This document shows, piece by piece, positions 1 through 5,774 of a DNA stretch of 10,491 nucleotides. This DNA is from Gammaproteobacteria bacterium UBA2965 (GTDB lineage: Bacteria; Pseudomonadota; Gammaproteobacteria; Pseudomonadales; Azotimanducaceae), in contig DEBD01000007.1 of NCBI GenBank assembly GCA_002348385.1, forward strand, positions 43,003 to 53,493, read 5' to 3'. How positions within the stretch are numbered: the stretch's first letter is position 1; each line of letters begins with the position of its first letter. Both the position numbers and the translations under genes were made by a program. The notes under the pieces were generated by a model that was not told the origin of the DNA, did no database searches, and saw only the letters and a program-made list of their open reading frames with translations.

Positions 1-855
1 GTCGTCGTCGCCGACGCAGCAGATGTTGCGGTTGCCCTGCGCCAGCAGTCGAAGGAACAGGTACTGCGCGATGTTGGTGTCCTGGTACTCGTCCACCAGC
101 ACGTGATCGAACCGCGCGCCGATATCCCGCGCCAGGGCAGGTTCGGCCATAAGCGCGTGCCAGTACAGCAGCAGGTCATCGTAATCCAGCAGCTGCTGTT
201 GCTGCTTGGCGTCCACATAGGCGCGAAACAGCCCGTTCAGCTCATCGATCCACTCGGCGCACCACGGATAGGCGCTTTCCAGCGTCTGGGCGAGGCTGCC
301 CTGGGTGTTCACACGGTGGGAGTAGATGCCAAGGCACGTATCCTTGCGCGGGAATCGTTTGCCCTTGCTGGCAAACCCCAGATCGTGGCGCACAACATCG
401 ATAAGATCGGCGGAGTCGCCCCGATCCAGTACCGAGAAATTGGCATGCAACCCAAGCGAGCCTGCGTACTCACGCAGCAGGCGATTGCCGATGGCATGAA
501 ACGTCCCGGACCACAGCTGCCGGGTGGAAGCAGCAATGACCTTACCCAACGGGGTTTCCGCCAGCGTCTGCGCTGCGATGCGTTCCGCCCGCTGCAGCAT
601 CTCCTGCGCGGCACGGCGAGAAAAAGTCATCAGCGCAATGCGCTCGGCGGGCACTTTGTGCGTGAGCAGGTAGGCCACCCGATGAGCCAACGTGTTGGTC
701 TTGCCCGTGCCCGCACCTGCGATCACCAGCAGCGGACTAGAGTCGCTGCCGGCCCCAGGCTCGATCCCATAGGTCGCAGCGCGACGCTGCGCCAGGTTCA
801 GGGTGCCGCCGAACTCTTTTTCTGCCGTCTTTTCTGCCGTAGTGGCTTGCGCCAT
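1..855 (-). CDS. UvrD/Rep-family (superfamily 1A) ATP-dependent DNA helicase, N-terminal part, cut by left window edge
   Basis: The reverse strand is open from the ATG at 855 to base 1 (285 codons), so only the N-terminal part is present. Visible in order: a Q-motif-like NLAQRRAA (residues 20-27), Walker A AGAGTGKT (46-53), motif Ia TFSRRAAQEM (77-86), an SGTFHAIG segment, the 2B-region YDDLL, Walker B/motif II DEYQDTN (255-261), and the beginning of motif III, VGDDD (281-285), which in this family normally continues QSIY. These are diagnostic of 3'-5' SF1A helicases (UvrD, Rep, PcrA), which unwind DNA in repair and replication restart. The gap between motifs I and II (about 209 residues) is longer than I recall for E. 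coli UvrD, so this may be a UvrD-like paralogue and no symbol is given. No Shine-Dalgarno is visible before the ATG, but the next upstream in-frame codons offer no start. A LexA box lies just upstream, implying SOS induction. Confidence 0.95.
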   Translation of the reverse strand, partial: MAQATTAEKTAEKEFGGTLNLAQRRAATYGIEPGAGSDSSPLLVIAGAGTGKTNTLAHRVAYLLTHKVPAERIALMTFSRRAAQEMLQRAERIAAQTLAETPLGKVIAASTRQLWSGTFHAIGNRLLREYAGSLGLHANFSVLDRGDSADLIDVVRHDLGFASKGKRFPRKDTCLGIYSHRVNTQGSLAQTLESAYPWCAEWIDELNGLFRAYVDAKQQQQLLDYDDLLLYWHALMAEPALARDIGARFDHVLVDEYQDTNIAQYLFLRLLAQGNRNICCVGDDD

Positions 856-879
856 GGAGTGAGTGAGGCCCGATCCGCA

Positions 880-899
880 TACTGGATAACTGTACAGTA
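880..899 (-). promoter_or_regulatory. LexA (SOS) box upstream of the helicase gene
   Basis: The plus strand reads tactggataactgtacagta, a perfect TACTG-N10-CAGTA arrangement. Read on the gene's own strand it agrees with the E. coli LexA consensus at 16 of 20 positions by my count, including both CTG/CAG half-sites with the required 10-base spacer. It ends 24 bases before the helicase ATG, where it would cover a promoter. LexA control of UvrD-type helicases is established in E. coli. This operator form is typical of beta- and gamma-proteobacteria, not alphaproteobacteria (GTTC-N7-GTTC). The matching promoter hexamers are not clear. Confidence 0.8.
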
Positions 900-931
900 T
901 CCTCAGGGCAGGTTACAGGACGGCGTCACCC

Positions 932-1288
932 TCACCCCAGATCCGAAATGCTTTCGTCCACCGTGTAGGAACGCATGAAGCGCATGTCGAAGATTTTCTC
1001 TTCGTCCTCGCGGATCTCCTGCTGCACTTCCGGCTGGCTCAACGCCTTTCCGCAGGCTTCCATGGTCGCCTGGTCCGGGTACCAGATTTCAAGGAACACA
1101 TCGTACTCGGGGTCGCGCAGCTCACCGTCCCGGTCCACCGTGGGGTTGGTGAAGCGCCGCATGTACTTGGCGGCGTATCCCTTGAGGTATTTTTCCCCAA
1201 TCACACGATGCTTGGTCTCGTAATAATCACGAAACTCGGGAATGGTCATACCCGGCCGACGCTTCATAGGCATTACCAGCTTGATCAT
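932..1288 (-). CDS. EthD-domain protein (dimeric alpha/beta-barrel)
   Basis: A 118-residue protein starting MIKLVMPMKRRPGMTIPEF and ending in TGA at 932-934. The start at 1288 is chosen because GGAGA lies six bases upstream and because the beta-strand beginning IKLVMPMKR is the usual EthD beginning. An in-frame ATG at 1402 would add 38 residues unlike the family. The segment MTIPEFRDYYETKHRVIGEKYL (around residues 14-35) matches the EthD pattern in which a small protein folds as a ferredoxin-like barrel and dimerises. EYDVFLEIWYPD (about 61-72) is the second conserved strand. EthD relatives accompany ether or polyketide catabolism (for example the ETBE cytochrome P450 cluster), but most have no assigned reaction. 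No P450 or ferredoxin gene is adjacent, so its substrate cannot be inferred. It precedes the helicase on the same strand by 76 bases, but the helicase has its own LexA-box promoter region. Confidence 0.85.
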   Translation of the reverse strand: MIKLVMPMKRRPGMTIPEFRDYYETKHRVIGEKYLKGYAAKYMRRFTNPTVDRDGELRDPEYDVFLEIWYPDQATMEACGKALSQPEVQQEIREDEEKIFDMRFMRSYTVDESISDLG

Positions 1289-1456
1289 CCTGGGTCTCCA
1301 ACAGTCTCGGTGGGTTAAGACTACACACCCTCGCGTTCGGGTCACAGCCATTCGGCCGTGTGCCAGGACCCGTTCATTGCGACCCAAGCCAAGCTGGTGC
1401 AAGCGCTGATCGTTGAGCTAGGATGTGTTGGAGCCAACCATGCAGCGAGGAAACCC
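1289..1456. other. Divergent intergenic region between EthD gene and repeat-protein gene
   Basis: The 168 bases separate two genes pointing away from each other, so both promoters should lie here. I could see the ribosome binding sites (GGAGA for the minus gene, GAGGAA for the plus gene) but no convincing -35/-10 pair for either gene, no long palindrome and no RNA gene. Open frames crossing it are spurious extensions of the two flanking genes. Confidence 0.5.
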
Positions 1457-1825
1457 ATGCTTCGAGTCTGCACTCTGTTCCTGCTATTACCACTCATGTT
1501 CAGCCAGCCGGCCTACGCCGACGATGCCCTGGCCACCATGGCCGGCATCGTGCTCAGCATCCAGCACTTTCCCACCGCGGAAGACAAAGCGGCGCTAGGC
1601 GCTATCGGCGAAAGCGAGGCCAGCGACGCGGTGAAAGCCATCGCCGGCGCTATCGCCAACATCAATCACATGCCCAGCGACGCCGACAAAGCGGCTCTGC
1701 AGGCCATCGCCGCAGACGACGGACAACCGGCCGGCGTCAGGGACTTGGCGGGCATCGTCGCCGGCTTTGCGCATTTTGCCGGCGCGGACGCAAGCGACAC
1801 GTTAAAGGCGCTGGCCGGCCCTTAG
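1457..1825 (+). CDS. Secreted/periplasmic small protein with three imperfect ~35-residue repeats, function unknown
   Basis: I do not recognise a family. The ATG at 1457 is preceded by GAGGAA with about six bases spacing and gives a 122-residue product. Residues 1-21 form a classic signal peptide: a basic Arg3, a Leu-rich core, and an AYA cleavage site before Asp22, so the mature protein is about 101 residues and periplasmic or exported. The mature part is three imperfect repeats starting near residues 28, 62 and 97, each with the pattern A-G-I/A plus a helix, then His, then an acidic linker. The first two share DKAAL-x-AI. The His residues fall at 37, 71 and 106, 34 and 35 residues apart. The composition (Ala-rich, no Cys after the signal) suggests helical hairpins. 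The gene faces the PQQ dehydrogenase tail to tail, with 5 bases between stops, and is divergent from the EthD gene. Confidence 0.75.
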   Translation: MLRVCTLFLLLPLMFSQPAYADDALATMAGIVLSIQHFPTAEDKAALGAIGESEASDAVKAIAGAIANINHMPSDADKAALQAIAADDGQPAGVRDLAGIVAGFAHFAGADASDTLKALAGP

Positions 1826-1830
1826 GTCTG

Positions 1831-3351
1831 CTAGAGGCTGCTCTCGAGCAGATAGATCGACAGAAGCCGCCGCTCTTGTGCGGTACCGGTGAACGGCGGC
1901 ATGGGCGGCTTGGGCCGCACCAGGTAGTCTTCGAGTTCGGCTAATCCGAACCGGTCGGCCAGGCCGGCAAGGCTCACCTGCCCATCGGCGAGGGGTGTAT
2001 CGAACTGGTGGCAGGCAGCGCAGCCAGCCGCCAGATAGGTTTCCGAACCAGACACCAGCGCCGTTGCCCGCATCTGCTCATCAGGACGTTCGTCCAGATA
2101 ACGCGATGACGGACCAACAGGGGTGGGGGAGTCGGCGGGCAGTGCCATCAAGTCGCCCGTCGCGCCTCCGGCCGTCACTCGATACACGGCGTTGGCAAAA
2201 TCGTCGGAAATATAAATGGCGCCGTCTGCGCCCTCCGCGATCTCGGCCGGTCGCCCGATGACGTTACCGTCTTTGAGAAAGCCGGTGAGAAAATCCCTGG
2301 CGGTAATGCCATCGGCTCCCCAGGTGAGCGAAATCACCTTGTAACCGTCTTTCTCGGAGCGGTTCCAGGATCCGTGCAGCGCCACCAACGCTTGTCCACG
2401 CAACGCCTCGGGATGCTGCTCGCCGCGCAGAAAATGAATGCCTAATGGGGCGTTGTGCGCGCGAAAGTCGAACACCGGTGCCATGGAGCTGGCGATGAGC
2501 GCCTCATGCCCCGCACCCATGTCCGGATCGATATCCCGATCCGCGTTGGCATAAGGCCAACCATAGAACGCCCCTTCCTCGATCAGGTTCAATTCGCAGG
2601 GCGGGTAGTCGTCACCCAGCAGGTCACGCCCGTTGTCGGTGGCATACAAGCCGCCATCCAGCGGGGACCAGTCGAACCCGGCGGAGTTGCGCAGCCCAGT
2701 CGCGTAGATGCCCAGATATTCACCCTCGGGGGTGAAGCGCAGCATGGCCGCGCGCCGCTCGTCTTCCTCCTCGCACACATTGCAGCTGGAGCCCACCACC
2801 ACGTACATCAACCCATCCGGGCCGAAGCGCAAAGGCTTGCGCCAGTGGCCTCCTCCACCAGGCAGCCCGGCGGTTATGACCTCGTAGCGACCGCTCACCG
2901 AGTCGCCGTCAAAGGCAATACGCCCAATCTGCTCCTCTTCACCCACGTACAAGTAGCCATCGTGAAAATCCAGACCGTTGGGCCCGTCGAGATTCTCCAG
3001 CAGGGTCTTCCTGCCATCGCTCTGGCCATCGCCATCGGCGTCTTTCGCCAGCCAGACGATGCTGCCTCGCGAAGTGGACGCCACTAGCACATCGCCGTTG
3101 GGTGTGACTCGAAGCATGCGTGCGTCGGGCACGTCCGCCGCGAACAACGAGATGCCGTAGCCATCGGCCACCACCAGCTCGCGACCAACCGTCTCGCTAT
3201 CCGTGCTGCGGGGATCGAACCAGTCTGGAAACACGTTGGCCAACATACCGCCAAGGGGGATGTTTACCGGCGGCAGCATGATCCACACGACCACCACCAG
3301 CGCCACGATCAGTAGACCCAAGGTTATGCCGATTCTCTTGACCCATCGCAC
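1831..3351 (-). CDS. Membrane-anchored PQQ-dependent sugar/sorbosone dehydrogenase-like beta-propeller fused to cytochrome c
   Basis: The start chosen is GTG at 3351 (GGGAG nine bases upstream); it places the basic RWVKR directly before a hydrophobic membrane segment (about residues 7-25). An in-frame ATG at 3402 lacks a binding site and would add 17 residues. The propeller domain (about 60-410) shows motifs of the soluble glucose/L-sorbosone dehydrogenase family: DGPNGLDF, GGGGHW with the probable catalytic base His169, GSSCNVC with a Cys pair at 190/193, GLRNSAGFDW with Arg221, GWPY, PLGIHF, and HGSWNR. The C-terminal domain (about 430-506) is a mono-haem cytochrome c with CAACH at 444-448 and the probable axial Met in PPMPPF (about 484). 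Expected role: periplasmic oxidation of a sugar or alcohol, with electrons passed through the attached haem to the respiratory chain. PQQ use is inferred from the family. The substrate is unknown, and no PQQ biosynthesis genes are in the window. Confidence 0.92.
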   Translation of the reverse strand: MRWVKRIGITLGLLIVALVVVVWIMLPPVNIPLGGMLANVFPDWFDPRSTDSETVGRELVVADGYGISLFAADVPDARMLRVTPNGDVLVASTSRGSIVWLAKDADGDGQSDGRKTLLENLDGPNGLDFHDGYLYVGEEEQIGRIAFDGDSVSGRYEVITAGLPGGGGHWRKPLRFGPDGLMYVVVGSSCNVCEEEDERRAAMLRFTPEGEYLGIYATGLRNSAGFDWSPLDGGLYATDNGRDLLGDDYPPCELNLIEEGAFYGWPYANADRDIDPDMGAGHEALIASSMAPVFDFRAHNAPLGIHFLRGEQHPEALRGQALVALHGSWNRSEKDGYKVISLTWGADGITARDFLTGFLKDGNVIGRPAEIAEGADGAIYISDDFANAVYRVTAGGATGDLMALPADSPTPVGPSSRYLDERPDEQMRATALVSGSETYLAAGCAACHQFDTPLADGQVSLAGLADRFGLAELEDYLVRPKPPMPPFTGTAQERRLLSIYLLESSL

Positions 3352-3473
3352 GTCCAGACACTCCCGGAGCCGTTGTGGTTGCGCGGATAGGCCGCCGGCC
3401 AATCCGAGTTGGCGCCTATCCTACCAGCCGACTGCGGTAGTATGGTCGCTAGGCGACATCGACGGGAGGCGAC
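3352..3473. other. Divergent intergenic region between PQQ dehydrogenase and CrtC-like gene
   Basis: The 122 bases lie between two outward-facing genes. They hold the GGGAG site for the minus gene and GGGAGG, four bases before the ATG, for the plus gene. A short inverted repeat gccaa-tccgag-ttggc lies near 3399-3413. The TAGTAT at 3438-3443 resembles a -10 element for the plus gene, but no -35 sits at a proper distance. Promoter assignments are therefore not supported. Confidence 0.4.
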
Positions 3474-4457
3474 ATGAACGACGAAGTGATGCACGCGGTT
3501 GGCGACGACCCGGCCTGGAGCGAGAGCTACTACTTCAACTTCGTCGATCCCAACACCCGGTTGGGCATGTTCACCCGCATGGGCTTTCGGCCAGGCAACG
3601 GTTGGGCAGATGCCCTGCACGTAGTCTATCTGGAAGGAAAACGAGTGGCGTTTACCTACGGCAGGCGGGAAATCGGCAACGATCTATCCGCATACGACGG
3701 CGATCTCAGCGCCGGCGACCTGACACTGATCTGCGAAGAACCTCACCGACGCTGGCGCATTACCTACAGCGGTCCGGCTCAGGACATTGCCGACGCCCAG
3801 ATCCTCCTGCAGCGGCGCAAGTCACGACCCCAGGGCTGGTACGAGCCGGCAACGCTGAACATGGACCTCACCTTCGATTGCCTGACCCAGCCGCACTACT
3901 CGGGCCAGGGCGCGCGCGGGCACTTCGAGCAGAGCGGCCACGTGGCCGGCACCATCACCCTGAACGACAACAGTTGGGAAGTCAGTGGCTATGGCGTGCG
4001 CGACAAAAGCTGGGGCCCGCGGGATTGGGGCGCGGGAACACGCAGCTCAGAGCCAACCATGTCCGGTAGCTCGGGACCCTCTCCGTTCGTCAACTGGTTC
4101 TCCATGAACTTCGGCGAGCACGCCGCCATGGGCGGCGCCTGCGGGCGCGGTGAGAACGCAGAGATGGTCGGCAGCGGCTGGATGCAGCGGGATGGCGAGA
4201 ACCTCGAACTGGAAAATGTCCGCATCACATCCAGCTACCAGCCCGACTCGATCGTCCACACCGGAGTACGGCTCACTGCTATCACATCACAAGGCGAGGA
4301 ACTGGAGATCGAAGGTCGGGTGCTGAACGTGTGCCCGACCAAGATCGCCATGCCCGGCGGCGCCACCTTCGTAAACGAAGGCCTGGCTGAATTTCGCTGG
4401 GGCGAGCGAACAGGATTCGGCATCGCCGAGCACTGGCACGCGGTGAGCGCGGAATAG
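3474..4457 (+). CDS. CrtC/AttH-like (DUF7064/DUF7065-type) protein, function unknown
   Basis: A 327-residue soluble protein with no signal peptide or membrane segment. The ATG at 3474 has a strong GGGAGG just upstream. The key feature is GYGVRDKSWGPRDW at residues 172-185, which resembles the G-x-G-x-RD-x-SWG-x-RDW signature I associate with DUF7064/DUF7065 proteins, relatives of the hydroxyneurosporene synthase (CrtC)/AttH lipocalin-like double-barrel fold. The N-terminal half (about 15-160) would be the first barrel and the C-terminal half (about 165-322) the second. Such proteins are often found among steroid, terpenoid or aromatic catabolism genes in Proteobacteria and Actinobacteria, but I know of no proven reaction for this subgroup. 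CrtC itself hydrates carotenoids, so a lyase or hydratase role on a hydrophobic substrate is a guess. It converges with the CoA-transferase gene (26 bases between stops). Assignment to the fold is from motif memory and is moderately secure. Confidence 0.82.
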   Translation: MNDEVMHAVGDDPAWSESYYFNFVDPNTRLGMFTRMGFRPGNGWADALHVVYLEGKRVAFTYGRREIGNDLSAYDGDLSAGDLTLICEEPHRRWRITYSGPAQDIADAQILLQRRKSRPQGWYEPATLNMDLTFDCLTQPHYSGQGARGHFEQSGHVAGTITLNDNSWEVSGYGVRDKSWGPRDWGAGTRSSEPTMSGSSGPSPFVNWFSMNFGEHAAMGGACGRGENAEMVGSGWMQRDGENLELENVRITSSYQPDSIVHTGVRLTAITSQGEELEIEGRVLNVCPTKIAMPGGATFVNEGLAEFRWGERTGFGIAEHWHAVSAE

Positions 4458-4476
4458 AAGGATGGGCACCCGCTGC

Positions 4477-4498
4477 GCCGAGGCTAAATCACCTCGGC
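4477..4498. terminator. Possible bidirectional terminator hairpin between convergent genes
   Basis: A perfect 7-bp inverted repeat GCCGAGG / CCTCGGC surrounds an 8-base loop that contains the stop codon of the minus-strand CoA-transferase gene, so one arm is formed by its last codons. It lies 20 bases after the stop of the plus-strand gene. There is no T-run on either side, so if it stops transcription it is not a textbook intrinsic terminator. It could also be chance in GC-rich DNA. Confidence 0.3.
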
Positions 4499-5698
4499 CT
4501 CGAGGAGTGCGGTGATGCGGTCCCAGTCCCAGCCGAGCACGTTGAGCAGCACGTCCTCAGTGTGCTGACCAAGCTCCGGCGCAGGCTCACGCACGCTGCC
4601 TGGCGTTTTCGACAGGCCTACGGGAATTCCCATCACCTGGGTCGGGCCGTGGCTGGGATGATTTACCTCCAGCACGTAGTCGTTGGCGCTTACCTGAGGA
4701 TCGTCAGGCAGGTCGTCGATGGAATTCACCAGACTATAGATCAGGTCGCTGGCGTCGTTCCGAAACAAGGTAAGCCAAGCATCGCGGGGCCTGGTGGCGA
4801 ATGCTGAATCTAGAATAGCCACACAGGCCGCGTTGTTCTGGCCACGGGCACCCATGGTCTCGAACCGGGGGTCCGTGGCGAGCTCGGGGCGCCCGATCAG
4901 TCGCGCCACGTCAGCCCAGTAGCGGTCTGCCTGCAGCATAGCCAGCGCGATCCACTGATCATCGGCACAGCGGTAGTGGTTCCAAAGCGGGTTGAATGCG
5001 TGGCTGCGGTGGGTCCGGACCATGGGCGAGCCCGCCATCAGCTTTCTCGACACCGACAATGCCTGCAGGAACATCATGGATCCGAGGTGCGAGGCGTGCA
5101 GTTCCTGCCCGATGCCGTGCCGCTCCCGCGCTACAAGCGCAGTCATCACACCATAGGCCATCATGATGGCGCCCATCTGGTCTGCGATACCCCCCGACAC
5201 GCCCAGCGGCGGCATGTCCGGCTCGCCGATGGCGTTCATGATGCCCGAGCGCGCCAGCCCCAGATAATCGAACGAGGGCTCTGCGCTATCGGGCCCCTCA
5301 GGACCGTAGCCCGTCGCGCTGGCGTAGATCAACGCAGGGTTGATCTCGCTGAGGGTCTCATAACCCAAGCCAAGCCGATCCGCCACACCCTTGCGGAAGT
5401 TCTGCACGAACACGTCGGCCTTCTTCACCAGCTCGTGCACGACTTGCAACCCTTCGGGCTTCTTCAGGTCGAGGGTGATCGAGCGCTTGTTGCGGTTGTT
5501 CGACTCGAAATACCAGTTGGGCGCGTGGCTTGTATCCTGACCCGCGGTGACGAACATCCAGCGACCGGGATCACCCGTACCCCGCTGTTCGATCTTGATC
5601 ACGTCCGCGCCCATGTCGCCAAGCATGGCGCTGCACGCCGGCCCCTGCTGCCAGATAGTCCAGTCGAGAACGGTGATCCCTTCGAGCGGTTGCGGCAT
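4484..5698 (-). CDS. Family III CoA-transferase (CaiB/BaiF type)
   Basis: A 404-residue protein of the usual length for formyl-CoA transferase/CaiB/BaiF enzymes, which swap CoA between an acyl-CoA and a free carboxylic acid; close relatives include alpha-methylacyl-CoA racemase. Evidence from the start: PLEGITVLDWTIWQQGPACS, then LGDMGADVIKIEQ near residue 27, the NRNKRSITLDLK segment near 68-79, VFVQNFRKGVADRLGLGYE near 96-114, and GYGPEGP near 130. The expected catalytic Asp that forms the aspartyl-CoA mixed anhydride is Asp173 in GGIADQMG. The ATG at 5698 is preferred because GAGGGGG precedes it by about eight bases; a TTG at 5722 is in frame but lacks support. The substrate cannot be told. 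It lies 76 bases downstream of the TonB receptor on the same strand, so read-through is possible. Confidence 0.95.
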   Translation of the reverse strand: MPQPLEGITVLDWTIWQQGPACSAMLGDMGADVIKIEQRGTGDPGRWMFVTAGQDTSHAPNWYFESNNRNKRSITLDLKKPEGLQVVHELVKKADVFVQNFRKGVADRLGLGYETLSEINPALIYASATGYGPEGPDSAEPSFDYLGLARSGIMNAIGEPDMPPLGVSGGIADQMGAIMMAYGVMTALVARERHGIGQELHASHLGSMMFLQALSVSRKLMAGSPMVRTHRSHAFNPLWNHYRCADDQWIALAMLQADRYWADVARLIGRPELATDPRFETMGARGQNNAACVAILDSAFATRPRDAWLTLFRNDASDLIYSLVNSIDDLPDDPQVSANDYVLEVNHPSHGPTQVMGIPVGLSKTPGSVREPAPELGQHTEDVLLNVLGWDWDRITALLEAEVI

Positions 5699-5774
5699 GG
5701 GCTTGGCCCCCTCGGAAAGCAAACCGCAAAGCTACCTCACCGGAGCAGTGGAAGTACACGCCCCGGCATCTCGA

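Noticed and set aside
1..10. gtcgtcgtcg as a trinucleotide repeat
   Set aside because: It is the reverse complement of the codons for the DDD of helicase motif III, so it is coding.
103..978. Long plus-strand open frame of 291 codons opposite the helicase
   Set aside because: The minus strand of the same bases encodes all the ordered SF1 helicase motifs; this frame is antisense with no domain or binding site, an effect of GC-rich codon bias.
1423..1944. Plus-strand frame of 173 codons overlapping the repeat-protein gene
   Set aside because: Its product is Arg/Gly/His-rich, typical of an out-of-frame reading, and it runs past the true stop into the convergent gene; the 1457 frame has the signal peptide and binding site.
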